A stretch of 64,000 nucleotides of DNA from Streptantibioticus rubrisoli (GTDB lineage: Bacteria > Actinomycetota > Actinomycetes > Streptomycetales > Streptomycetaceae), in the NCBI RefSeq assembly GCF_024436055.1, contig NZ_JANFNH010000017.1, positions 1 through 64,000 of the forward strand, given 5' to 3'. Below are positions 41,807-50,271 of this stretch, piece by piece (position 1 is the stretch's first letter; each line of letters opens with the position of its first letter). The translations under genes were made by a program, and so were the position numbers. Under the pieces are notes generated by a model. It saw only the letters and a list, made by a program, of their open reading frames with translations, did not search any database and had not been told where the DNA came from.

Positions 41807-42874
41807 ATGGCCGCGTTGACCGAGCTTTCGCTTCTGCCCATCGTTCAGGCGCCGATGGCGGGTGGGGCCTCGTGCCCGCAGCTCGCGGCGGCGGTGAGTG
41901 AGGCCGGGGGACTGGGGTTCCTGGCCGCCGGGTACAAGACGCCCGAGGCGATGTACCAGGAGGTCAAGCAGCTTCGGACGCTGACCTCACGGCCGTTCGG
42001 GGTCAACCTGTTCATGCCGCAGCCGAACACCGCCGATCCGGCCGCCGTTGAGGTGTACCGGGAGCAACTCGCCGGTGAGGCAAGCTGGTACGACACCGAA
42101 CTGGGCGACACCGACGCGGGCACCGACGACGCCTTCGACGCCAAGGTGGCGGTGCTCACGGATGATCCGGTTCCGGTGGTGAGCTTCACCTTCGGCTGCC
42201 CCAGCCGCGCCGTGATCGACCGGCTCGCCCGGGTCGGTACGTACACCGTGGTCACCGTCACCTCGGTCGCCGAGGCGCAGGCGGCCCAGTGGGCGGGCGC
42301 GGACGCGGTGTGCGTGCAGGGCGTCGAGGCGGGCGGTCACCAGGGCACGCACCGCGACGACCCGCAGCTGGACGGCGCCGGGGCCGGGCTGCTGTCGCTG
42401 ATTCCCGCCATCCGCGAGGCGGTCCGGCTGCCGATCATCGCCGCGGGCGGCATCATGCGCGGCGGCCAGATCGCCGCGGTGCTGGCGGCGGGCGCCAGCT
42501 CGGCCCAGCTCGGCACCGCCTTCCTGGTCTGCCCGGAGTCCGGCGCCAACGTGCTGCACAAGCGCGCGCTGACCGACCCGCTGTTCACCCACACCGAGTT
42601 GACCCGGGCGTTCTCTGGCCGTCCGGCCCGTGGCCTGGTCAACCGCTTCATGCGCGAGCACGGCCCGTACGCTCCGGCCGCCTACCCGCAGGTGCACTAC
42701 CTGACCGCGGGCCTGCGCAAGGCGGCCGCCGCGGCCGGTGACCCGCAGGCGATGGCGCTGTGGGCCGGACAGGGCCACCGGCTGGCCCGCGAACTGCCCG
42801 CCGCCCGGCTGGTGGACGTGCTCGGCGCCGAACTCGACGCGGCCCGCGAGCAGTTGGCGAAGGGCCGCCCATGA
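41807..42874 (+). CDS. Nitronate monooxygenase-like FMN enzyme
   Basis: The 355-residue TIM-barrel protein matches the nitronate monooxygenase (2-nitropropane dioxygenase) family: IVQAPMAGGASCPQLAAAVSEAGGLGFLAAGY at the N terminus in outline, PFGVNLF, CVQGVEAGGHQGTH with the catalytic-type histidine, IAAGGI and GAS-AQLGTAFL for FMN. The family oxidises alkyl nitronates or acts as enoyl reductase; the natural substrate here is open. CAGGAT 6 nt before the ATG is a possible -10 box. It overlaps rsmE by 4 nt. Confidence 0.9.
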   Translation: MAALTELSLLPIVQAPMAGGASCPQLAAAVSEAGGLGFLAAGYKTPEAMYQEVKQLRTLTSRPFGVNLFMPQPNTADPAAVEVYREQLAGEASWYDTELGDTDAGTDDAFDAKVAVLTDDPVPVVSFTFGCPSRAVIDRLARVGTYTVVTVTSVAEAQAAQWAGADAVCVQGVEAGGHQGTHRDDPQLDGAGAGLLSLIPAIREAVRLPIIAAGGIMRGGQIAAVLAAGASSAQLGTAFLVCPESGANVLHKRALTDPLFTHTELTRAFSGRPARGLVNRFMREHGPYAPAAYPQVHYLTAGLRKAAAAAGDPQAMALWAGQGHRLARELPAARLVDVLGAELDAAREQLAKGRP

Positions 42875-43608
42875 CCGCCCCCGTCTTCCTGGTGGAACCA
42901 GGCGAGTTGACCGGTGACCGGCTCACGCTCACCGGCCCCGAGGGCCGCCACGCGGTCTCGGTGCGGCGGCTGCGGGTCGGCGAGGAGATCGTGCTGACCG
43001 ACGGCGAGGGCACCGGCGCCTACGGCACGGTGGCCGCCATCGAGGGCAAGGACCGGCTGGAGGTCGCCGTCACCCGGACCCGTACCGAGCCCGCGCCCAA
43101 TCCGAGGATCACCGTCGTCCAGGCGCTGCCGAAGGGCGACCGGGGCGAGTTGGCCGTCGAGACGATGACCGAGACCGGGGTCGACGCGGTGGTGCCCTGG
43201 GCCGCCGCCCGCTGCGTCACGCAGTGGAAGGGCGAGCGCGGCGCCAAGTCGCTGGCGAAGTGGCGGGCCACCGCGCGCGAGGCGGGCAAGCAGGCCAGAA
43301 GGCTGCGACTGCCGCAGGTTCGCGATCTTGTGACGACCCGTCAGGTGGCCGAGCTGCTCTCCGGCGCCGCGTTCGCCGCCGTACTGCACGAGGAGGGCAG
43401 CGCACCGCTGGCCACCGCACTGCTGCCCACCGAGGGCGACATCGTGCTGGTCGTCGGCCCGGAAGGCGGCGTCGCCCCCGACGAACTGGACGCCTTCGCG
43501 GCGGCGGGCGCCAAGCCGTACCGGCTGGGTCCCACGGTGCTGCGCACCTCCACGGCGGGGGTGGCCGCCACCGCGCTGCTGCTGGGCCGCACCGGCCGGT
43601 GGGCCTGA
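42871..43608 (+). CDS. rsmE: 16S rRNA m3U1498 methyltransferase
   Basis: The 245-residue SPOUT methyltransferase modifies U1498 of 16S rRNA. It has an N-terminal PUA-like domain (RHAVSVRRLRVGEEI), then the knot region with QALPKGDRGELAVETMTETGV, ARCVTQWK, VVGPEGGVAPDEL and LGPTVLRTSTAGVAA, all family hallmarks. The ATG overlaps the preceding stop, so the two genes are translationally coupled. In many actinobacteria rsmE follows dnaJ directly; here the FMN enzyme lies between. Confidence 0.96.
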   Translation: MTAPVFLVEPGELTGDRLTLTGPEGRHAVSVRRLRVGEEIVLTDGEGTGAYGTVAAIEGKDRLEVAVTRTRTEPAPNPRITVVQALPKGDRGELAVETMTETGVDAVVPWAAARCVTQWKGERGAKSLAKWRATAREAGKQARRLRLPQVRDLVTTRQVAELLSGAAFAAVLHEEGSAPLATALLPTEGDIVLVVGPEGGVAPDELDAFAAAGAKPYRLGPTVLRTSTAGVAATALLLGRTGRWA

Positions 43609-43696
43609 GCGCGGTACGGAAGCGGCTTTCCAGCGGCCGATGGCTGTTTTCCATGGGCTGACCCGCTGATAAAAGCCCAGTATTAGTGTGGCCGGT

Positions 43697-46600
43697 GTGA
43701 CGCAGCCTTCGTACCTCAGGTATCCGCATCCGCACGGCGATCTGATCACCTTCACAGCCGAGGACGACGTCTGGGCGGCGCCGCTCGACGGCGGTCGGGC
43801 CTGGCGGGTCAGCGCGGACAACATGCCCGTACGTCATCCGTGTATCTCGCCGAACGGCGAGTACATCGCGTTCACCTCCACGCGTGACGGCGCGTCGGAG
43901 GTGTGCGTGGCACCGGTGGACGGCGGGCCGGTCAACCGGCTGACGTACTGGGGGAGTTCGCGGACCGCGGTGTGCGGTTGGACACCGGACGGCGAGATCA
44001 TCGCGACCAGCGCCTACGGGCAGGCGTCGCTGCGCCGCACCTGGGCCTGGGCGGTACCGGTGGACGGCGGCCCCCCGCGCCGCCTGCCGTACGGCCCGGT
44101 CGGCGCCGTCGCCTACGGGCCGGGGGCCGCGGTACTGCTGCAGTCCGTCACCATGGGCCGGGACGCCGCCGCCTGGAAGCGCTACCGGGGCGGCACGGCG
44201 GGCAAGTTGTGGCTGGACACCGAAGGCGACGGGGAGTTCCGGCGGATCCACGCCGACCTCGACGGCAATATCGAATGCCCGATGTGGGTGGGGGACCGGA
44301 TCGCGTTCCTGTCCGACCACGAAGGCACCGGAGCCCTCTACTCCAGCCTGCCCGACGGCTCCGACCTGCGGCGGCACACCCCGCTTGGCGGCTTCTACGC
44401 CCGCCAGGCAGCCACCGACGGCAGCCGCGTCGCCTACACCAGCGCGGGCCGACTCCACCTGCTGGACGACCTGTTGAGCGGCACCGAGCCGCGTCCGCTG
44501 GCCATCCGGCTCGGCGGCCAGCGCACCGATCTGCGCCCGCACCCGATCCGCGCCGCCCACCACCTCGCCGACGCGTACCCCGACCACACCGGCCGTGGCA
44601 GTGCCGTGGAGGTGCGCGGCACCATCCACTGGCTGACCCACCGCGAGGGACCGGCCCGCGCGCTCGCCGCCGAGCCCGGGGTGCGCGCCCGGCTGCCCCG
44701 CACCTTCCGGGTGGGCGGCGAGGGCGCGCCGCAGGTGGTCTGGGTGACCGACGCCGAGGGCGAGGACGCCCTGGAGTTCGCGCCCGCCACCGGTCTGCCG
44801 CCCGGCGGCACACGGCGCCGACTGGCCGCGGGCCGACTCGGCCGGGTGCTGGAGCTCGTCGTCTCCCCGGACGGCAGACGGATCGCGGTCGCCTCGCACG
44901 ATGGGCGGGTGCTGCTGGTGGAACGGGAGACCGGCGAGGTGCGGGAGGTGTCGACCAGCGAGTACGGCGACGCCAGCGGCCTGGCGTTCTCGCCCGACTC
45001 CGGCTGGCTCGCCTGGTCGCAGCCAGGACCCGACCCGCTGCGGCAGCTCAGGATCGCCAACACCACCACGCTCGCCGCCGCCGACGCGACACCGCTGCGC
45101 TTCAACGACTACGCACCGGCGTTCACCTCGGACGGCAAGCACCTGGCGTTCCTGTCCGAGCGGGCCTTCGACCCGGTCTACGACGCCCATGTCTTCGACC
45201 TGTCGTTCCCCAACGCCTGCCGCCCGCACCTGATCACGCTCGCCGCCGACACCCCGTCCCCGTTCGGCCCGCAGCGCCACGGCCGTCCGCTCGGCGCGTC
45301 CTGCGAGGACAAGCCGGACGGCGACAAGCACGAGGGCGAGGGCGCGAGCGGCGAGGAGCAGCGCGCTCCGGTCACCCGGGTTGACCTGGAGGGCCTCGCC
45401 GACCGCATCGTGCCGTTCCCGGTGGAGGCCGCCCGCTACTCGGACCTGCACACCGCCAAGGACGGTGTGCTGTGGCTGCGGCACCCGCTCTCTGGGGTGC
45501 TCGGCGCGGCACTGGCCACCCCGCAGGCCCAGCCGCCAGCCACCACGCTGGAGCGCTACGACCTGCAGCGGCTGCGCTCCGAGGAACTCGCCGAGGACGT
45601 CGACGACTTCGCGGTCACCGGGGACGGCGAGCGGCTGCTGCTGATCTGCGGCGGCAAGTTGCGGCTGGTCCCGTCCGACAGCAAGGCGTCCGACGACGAG
45701 GACGGCGACAACAGCGTCACCGTCGACCTCTCCCGGGTGAGGGTGACCGTCGAACCGGCCGCCGAGTGGCGGCAGATGTACGCGGAGACCGGCCGTCTGA
45801 TGCGCGACCACTTCTGGCGGCCGGACATGTCGGGGGTGGACTGGAACGGGGTACTGGACCGCTACCGTCCGGTCCTCGACCGGCTCGCCACCCACGACGA
45901 CCTGGTCGACCTGCTCTGGGAGGTGCAGGGCGAACTGGGCACCTCGCACGCGTATGTCTCACCGCCGGGCGGACACGGTGACGCGCTCAGCCGCCAGGGC
46001 CTGCTCGGCGCGGACCTCTCCCGCGACCAGCACGGGGTGTGGCGCATCGACCGGGTGCTGCCCTCCGAGACCTCCGACCCGGCGGCCCGCTCACCGCTGG
46101 CGGCGCCCGGTGTCGCGGTACGCGCCGGGGACGGTGTGCTCGCGGTCAACGGCCAGCCGGTGGACCCGCTGACCGGTCCCGGTCCGCTGCTGATCGGCAC
46201 CGCGGGCAAACCGGTCGAGTTGACCATCGCCCCGGCCAACTCGGCTGCCGGGGAGACCCGTTCGGTGGTCGTGGTACCGATCGCCGACGAGGAGCCGCTG
46301 CGCTACCACGACTGGGTGGCGGACCGTCGCGCCCATGTCCACCGGCAGAGCGGCGGCCGCCTCGGCTATCTGCACGTTCCCGATATGGTCGGCTCCGGCT
46401 GGGCGCAGCTGCACCGCGACCTGCGGGTGGAGGTGACCCGCGAGGGCCTGGTGGTCGACCTGCGGGAGAACCGCGGCGGCCACACCTCGCAGCTGGTGGT
46501 GGAGAAGCTGGCCCGCCGGATCGTCGGCTGGGACGTACCGCGCGGGGTGCGGCCGTCCAGTTATCCGCTGGACGCGCCGCGCGGCCCGGTGGTGGCCATC

Positions 46601-46942
46601 GCCAACGAGCACTCCGGCTCCGACGGCGACATCGTCAACGCCGCCATCAAGGCCCTGGGCATCGGCCCGGTGGTCGGCACCCGCACCTGGGGCGGAGTGG
46701 TCGGCATCGACTCGCGCTACGACCTGGTGGACGGTACGAGCGTCACCCAGCCCAAGTACGCGATCTGGCTTGAGGGATACGGCTGGGACGTGGAGAACCA
46801 CGGCGTCGACCCTGATGTCGAGGTGGTGCCGACCCCGCAGGACTGGGTGGCGGGCCGCGACCCGCAACTGGACACCGCCATCGCGCTGGCGTTGGAGGCG
46901 CTGGCCGCCAACCCCGCGAAGACGCCGCCCGCGGTCCCGTAG
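43697..46942 (+). CDS. Tricorn-like S41 peptidase
   Basis: The ~1,081-residue protein is a tricorn protease homologue, an oligopeptide-degrading enzyme downstream of the proteasome. It contains N-terminal beta-propellers (YLRYPHPHGDLITF, repeated DG/W-rich blades to about residue 640), a C1 domain with the charge-relay His751 in GTSHAYV, a PDZ domain, and the S41 core with DLRENRGGH and the nucleophile region NEHSGSDGD (Ser973/Ser975). No signal peptide is seen. GTG 43697 (TQPSYLRYPHP) is preferred to GTG 43688, three codons upstream, because TATTAG at 43681 fits a -10 box. An acidic insertion (EDKPDGDKHEGEGASGEE) sits in the second propeller. Confidence 0.93.
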   Translation: MTQPSYLRYPHPHGDLITFTAEDDVWAAPLDGGRAWRVSADNMPVRHPCISPNGEYIAFTSTRDGASEVCVAPVDGGPVNRLTYWGSSRTAVCGWTPDGEIIATSAYGQASLRRTWAWAVPVDGGPPRRLPYGPVGAVAYGPGAAVLLQSVTMGRDAAAWKRYRGGTAGKLWLDTEGDGEFRRIHADLDGNIECPMWVGDRIAFLSDHEGTGALYSSLPDGSDLRRHTPLGGFYARQAATDGSRVAYTSAGRLHLLDDLLSGTEPRPLAIRLGGQRTDLRPHPIRAAHHLADAYPDHTGRGSAVEVRGTIHWLTHREGPARALAAEPGVRARLPRTFRVGGEGAPQVVWVTDAEGEDALEFAPATGLPPGGTRRRLAAGRLGRVLELVVSPDGRRIAVASHDGRVLLVERETGEVREVSTSEYGDASGLAFSPDSGWLAWSQPGPDPLRQLRIANTTTLAAADATPLRFNDYAPAFTSDGKHLAFLSERAFDPVYDAHVFDLSFPNACRPHLITLAADTPSPFGPQRHGRPLGASCEDKPDGDKHEGEGASGEEQRAPVTRVDLEGLADRIVPFPVEAARYSDLHTAKDGVLWLRHPLSGVLGAALATPQAQPPATTLERYDLQRLRSEELAEDVDDFAVTGDGERLLLICGGKLRLVPSDSKASDDEDGDNSVTVDLSRVRVTVEPAAEWRQMYAETGRLMRDHFWRPDMSGVDWNGVLDRYRPVLDRLATHDDLVDLLWEVQGELGTSHAYVSPPGGHGDALSRQGLLGADLSRDQHGVWRIDRVLPSETSDPAARSPLAAPGVAVRAGDGVLAVNGQPVDPLTGPGPLLIGTAGKPVELTIAPANSAAGETRSVVVVPIADEEPLRYHDWVADRRAHVHRQSGGRLGYLHVPDMVGSGWAQLHRDLRVEVTREGLVVDLRENRGGHTSQLVVEKLARRIVGWDVPRGVRPSSYPLDAPRGPVVAIANEHSGSDGDIVNAAIKALGIGPVVGTRTWGGVVGIDSRYDLVDGTSVTQPKYAIWLEGYGWDVENHGVDPDVEVVPTPQDWVAGRDPQLDTAIALALEALAANPAKTPPAVP

Positions 46943-46960
46943 GCCCGGCGCACCACCATC

Positions 46961-46996
46961 CCTACGGGGCGCGCCCGGTAGCATGCGCCCCGTAGG
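46961..46996. repeat. Perfect 12-bp inverted repeat between the S41 and HIT genes
   Basis: CCTACGGGGCGC (46961-46972) and GCGCCCCGTAGG (46985-46996) flank a 12-nt spacer that contains TAGCAT. It could end the S41 transcript or be an operator for the HIT gene. Confidence 0.6.
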
Positions 46997-47021
46997 CCAC
47001 ACACCCGAGGGAGACCCAGCC

Positions 47022-47381
47022 GTGCCGGGAGAACCGCAGGCCGACTGCCTGTTCTGCAAGATCGTGCGGGGAGACGTGCCCGCGACCATTGTCCGGGAGA
47101 CCGAGACGACCGTCGCGTTCCGCGACATCAACCCGCAGGCCCCCACGCACGTTCTGGTCATCCCCAAGGCCCACCACCGGGACGCGGCCAGCCTCGCCGC
47201 CGAGGCGCCGGAGCTGTGCGCGGACATACTGCGCGAGGCGGGTGCGGTCGCCGCCGACGAGAAGGTGGACGGCACCGGCTACCGCATCGTCTTCAACACC
47301 GGTTCCGGCGCGGGCCAGACGGTCTGGCACGCGCACGCCCACGTACTCGGCGGCCGCGGCTTCGAGTGGCCGCCCGGGTAA
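47022..47381 (+). CDS. HIT-family nucleotide hydrolase
   Basis: The 119-residue protein has the HIT layout: CLFCKIVRGDVPATIV at the N terminus, FRDINPQAPTHVLVIPK in the middle and the catalytic triad HAHAHV from residue 103. HIT proteins cleave nucleoside phosphoramidates such as AMP-lysine. GTG 47022 follows GAGGGAG; an upstream in-frame ATG (46983) lies within the inverted repeat and is less likely. The last codons lie in the first unit of a 25-bp tandem repeat. Confidence 0.93.
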   Translation: MPGEPQADCLFCKIVRGDVPATIVRETETTVAFRDINPQAPTHVLVIPKAHHRDAASLAAEAPELCADILREAGAVAADEKVDGTGYRIVFNTGSGAGQTVWHAHAHVLGGRGFEWPPG

Positions 47382-47442
47382 CCCACCCGTCGGGCCGCCC
47401 GGGTAACCCACCCGTCCGGCCGCCCGGGTAGCCCACGCGTCA
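47368..47442. repeat. Three tandem 25-bp units at the end of the HIT gene
   Basis: Units starting GGCCGCCCGGGTA begin at 47368, 47393 and 47418. The first contains the stop codon of the HIT gene; units 1 and 2 differ only in the last base, while the third has diverged at a few positions. No gene lies between here and 47486. Confidence 0.9.
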
Positions 47443-47486
47443 CCCACCACCCTCAACGGAGGCCCTTCGGGCCGAAGGACAGTCCT

Positions 47487-48392
47487 TTGTCCCAAAGAGA
47501 GTTGATCGTCCTCGGCACCGCGAGCCAGGTGCCCACCCGGCACCGCAACCACAACGGCTACGTGCTGCGCTGGGACGGCGAGGGCATCCTGTTCGACCCC
47601 GGCGAAGGCACCCAGCGGCAGATGCTGCACGCCGGGGTCGCCGCGCACGACCTCACACGGATCTGCGTCACCCACTTCCACGGTGACCACTGCCTGGGGC
47701 TCGCCGGGGTCATCCAGCGGATCAACCTCGACCGCGTTCCGCATCCGATCACCGCGTACTACCCGGCCAGTGGGCAGCGCTTCTTCGAACGCCTCCGGTA
47801 CGCCACCGCGTACCGGGAGACGGTACGGCTGCGCGAGCAACCCGTCGAGCGGGGCGGTGAGTTGGCCGCTACCCAGGGTTTCACGCTGTACGCCCGCGGG
47901 CTGGACCATCCCGTGGAGTCCTTCGGCTACCGGCTGGTCGAGCCGGACAGCCGCCGGATGCTGCCCGAACGGCTGGCCGCCCTGGGCATCCAGGGCCCGG
48001 ACATCGGCCGCCTGCAGCGCGAGGGGGAGTTGCGCGGGGTCCTGCTGGAGGACGTCAGCGAGCCGCGGCGCGGGCAGCGGTTCGCCTTCGTGATGGACAC
48101 CCGGCTGTGCAACGCCGTTTTCGCCCTGGCCGAGGACTGCGACCTGCTGGTCATCGAGTCCACGTTCCTCGACGAGGACGAGGCGTTGGCCACGGAACAC
48201 GGCCACCTGACGGCCGGTCAGGCGGCGCGGGTCGCCGCGTTCTGCGGGGTGCGGCATCTTGTGCTCACGCACTTCTCACAGCGGTACCCGGACGCGGGGG
48301 TCTTCGCCCAGCAGGCGCGGGCCGCCGGTTTCACCGGCGAGTTGACGATCGCCCGGGACCTGGACCGGATCCCGGTGCCCAAGCGGGGGTAG
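47487..48392 (+). CDS. Ribonuclease Z-like metallo-hydrolase
   Basis: The 301-residue protein matches the tRNase Z branch of the MBL fold: [29 protein letters not shown], the metal motif HFHGDH at 63-68, FVMDTRLC and a late HLTAGQAA plus LTHFSQRY. tRNase Z trims tRNA 3' ends; tRNA-Ala genes in this window lack encoded CCA, so such an activity is needed. The start is TTG 47487, inside CTTTG-TCC-CAAAG, with AAGGACAG upstream. A short hairpin GGCCC-TTC-GGGCC (47461-47473) precedes it. Confidence 0.92.
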   Translation: MSQRELIVLGTASQVPTRHRNHNGYVLRWDGEGILFDPGEGTQRQMLHAGVAAHDLTRICVTHFHGDHCLGLAGVIQRINLDRVPHPITAYYPASGQRFFERLRYATAYRETVRLREQPVERGGELAATQGFTLYARGLDHPVESFGYRLVEPDSRRMLPERLAALGIQGPDIGRLQREGELRGVLLEDVSEPRRGQRFAFVMDTRLCNAVFALAEDCDLLVIESTFLDEDEALATEHGHLTAGQAARVAAFCGVRHLVLTHFSQRYPDAGVFAQQARAAGFTGELTIARDLDRIPVPKRG

Positions 48393-48411
48393 CAACTCCG
48401 CCCGCAACCCC

Positions 48412-49137
48412 TTACGCGTCCGCCGTGCCGTCCTCGTCCGAGGACTCCGCCAAGTGCCAGTGCAGGTCCCGGATGCCGGGTTCCAAGGACAGCCGGGAAA
48501 CAAGCTGCTCCAACCCCTGGGCAGGATCGCCCGTGACGCTGACCACCGCCTGGAGGCGAGTCGTCTCCGGGCGATCGCGCCGGGCCCGCAGAGCGGTGGG
48601 CGCCAAACCCACAGCGGCGAGCGCCTGAAGCAGCAGCGCGCGGATGTGCGTCTCGTCGCGCCGGTCGCAGACCAGATGCACGGTGGCGTGCGCGGGACCG
48701 GTGTCCGGGTCGGCCTGCGGCACCCGGTCGATCAGCCGCCCGGCGGGCCGCAGCAGCAGATGGACGCCGACCACCGCCAACGTCCCCAGCACCGCCAGCG
48801 GCAGCCGACCGGAGGCGGCCAGCACCCCGACCGCCGCCGAACACCACAGTGTGGCCGCGGTGTTCAGCCCCCGTACACTCGCGCCCTCGCGCAGGATCAC
48901 CCCACCGCCGAGGAAGCCGATGCCCGAGACCACGTAGGAGGCCACCCGGGTCGGGCTGCCGCTGTCCCCGGCCGCCACGCTGTAGAGCACGAACAGCGTG
49001 GCGCCGGTCGCCACCAGCGCGTTGGTCCGCAGTCCGGCCATCCGGGCGCGCCACTGCCGTTCGACCCCGATCAGCGCGCCGCAGCCCATGCCGGTGACGA
49101 GCCGGACGACGAAGTCCGTGGTGGACAGGGTGTGCAT
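48412..49137 (-). CDS. MgtC/SapB-family membrane protein
   Basis: The 241-residue protein has four to five N-terminal helices with the family motifs GALIGVERQWR, LRTNALVATGATLFVL, GIGFLGGGVILREG and VRGLNTAATLWCSAAVGV, then a C-terminal ACT-like soluble domain. MgtC proteins affect magnesium homeostasis and ATP synthase in pathogens; the role here is unknown. GAGGAGGTG lies upstream of the ATG. No magnesium-sensing leader was seen in the 73-nt gap to the divergent deaminase gene. Confidence 0.9.
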   Translation of the reverse strand: MHTLSTTDFVVRLVTGMGCGALIGVERQWRARMAGLRTNALVATGATLFVLYSVAAGDSGSPTRVASYVVSGIGFLGGGVILREGASVRGLNTAATLWCSAAVGVLAASGRLPLAVLGTLAVVGVHLLLRPAGRLIDRVPQADPDTGPAHATVHLVCDRRDETHIRALLLQALAAVGLAPTALRARRDRPETTRLQAVVSVTGDPAQGLEQLVSRLSLEPGIRDLHWHLAESSDEDGTADA

Positions 49138-49210
49138 CTGGGCGCACCTCCTCGCAGCAGGGTGTTTGCGTGTCCGCGCGAATATATCCGTGGCAGATTA
49201 CGATGACTGA

Positions 49211-50203
49211 ATGCCTGCGAAGCCCCTGCCCAAGGCCGAACTACACCTGCACATCGAAGGCACGCTGGAGCCCGAGTTGGCGTTCGCGCTGGCTGAACGC
49301 AACGGTGTCGCCCTGCCGTACGCCACCACCGCGGAGCTGCGCAGCGCGTACTCCTTCACGGACCTGCAGTCCTTCCTGGATCTGTACTACGCGTTGATGG
49401 CCGTACTGCGAACCGAGGATGACTTCGCGGAACTGGCCGACGCCTATCTCACCCGCGCCGCCGCGCAGGGCGTACGGCACGCCGAGATCTTCTTCGACCC
49501 GCAGGCGCACACCGCGCGCGGTGTGCCGATCGGCACCGTCATCGAGGGGCTCGCCCGCGCGCTGGACGACAGCGAGCGGCGGTACGGCATCGGCACCCGG
49601 CTGATCATGTGCTTCCTGCGTGATGAGTCCGCCGACTCCGCCCTGGAGACCTTCGAGGCCGCCAGGCCGTACCTGCACCGGATCTGTGCGGTCGGCCTGG
49701 ACTCCGCCGAGGTCGGCAACCCGCCGTCGAAGTTCCGCGAGGTCTTCCGTCGCGCGGCGGAGGCCGGGCTGCACCGGGTGGCGCACGCGGGCGAGGAGGG
49801 CCCGGCCGAGTACATCACCGAGGCGCTGGACGTGCTCGGCGTGGAGCGGATCGACCACGGGCTGCGCTGCCTTGAGGATCCGGCACTGGTCGAGCGGCTG
49901 GCCCGGGAGCGGGTACCGCTCACCGTCTGCCCGCTGTCCAACGTGCGGCTGCGCTGCGTCGACCGGCTGGCGGACCATCCGCTGCGGGCGATGCTGGAGG
50001 CCGGGCTGCTGGTCACCGTCAACTCCGACGACCCGTCGTACTTCGGCGGTTACGTGGACGACAACTTCACCGCCATCCGCGACGCACTGCGCCTCGACGA
50101 CGAGACGCTGCGGTTGCTGGCCGCCAACTCCTTCCATGCGGCGTTCCTGGATGACCGGACCAGGCGCGACTACCTGGCGGAAGTGGCCGCGCACACCTTC
50201 TAG
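49211..50203 (+). CDS. Adenine-deaminase-type member of the adenosine deaminase family
   Basis: The 330-residue amidohydrolase has the metal motif with His12 and His14 in ELHLHIEGTLEPE, the helical ALAERNG region, HAGEEGP, DHGLRC and VNSDDPSYFGGY. The IEGTLEPE motif and the FGGY ending mark the adenine deaminase branch rather than true adenosine deaminase, so adenine to hypoxanthine plus ammonia is the best call. TACGAT at 49199-49204 is 6 nt before the ATG (leaderless). It is divergent from mgtC and 68 nt before the HAD-GT20 gene. Confidence 0.9.
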   Translation: MPAKPLPKAELHLHIEGTLEPELAFALAERNGVALPYATTAELRSAYSFTDLQSFLDLYYALMAVLRTEDDFAELADAYLTRAAAQGVRHAEIFFDPQAHTARGVPIGTVIEGLARALDDSERRYGIGTRLIMCFLRDESADSALETFEAARPYLHRICAVGLDSAEVGNPPSKFREVFRRAAEAGLHRVAHAGEEGPAEYITEALDVLGVERIDHGLRCLEDPALVERLARERVPLTVCPLSNVRLRCVDRLADHPLRAMLEAGLLVTVNSDDPSYFGGYVDDNFTAIRDALRLDDETLRLLAANSFHAAFLDDRTRRDYLAEVAAHTF

Positions 50204-50271
50204 AACGACCATCACTGAGCGTGCGGTTAAGGTAGCGTTCCGTTCGTGTTCACTTGCGATGCGGGCGCTCC

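Noticed and set aside
41683-41819. Small frame starting ATG-TGC-GGC-TCC inside the long repeat (MCGSAAWARPA)
   Set aside because: The same frame occurs in every long copy because DNA is conserved, but it has different ends in each copy and no ribosome site. Translation is unsupported.
43217-45949. About 900-codon minus-strand frame opposite rsmE and the S41 gene
   Set aside because: Crosses two real genes in antisense and has low-complexity composition.
47368-47442. Possible mini CRISPR array
   Set aside because: Units are directly adjacent with no spacers and there are no cas genes.
49138-49210. Magnesium riboswitch before mgtC
   Set aside because: The gap is only 73 nt, shared with a divergent gene, and no M-box-like structure was seen.
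49211-50203. Plain adenosine deaminase
   Set aside because: The IEGTLEPE and YFGGY motifs point to the adenine deaminase branch; true adenosine deaminases carry a different first motif (HxDG).
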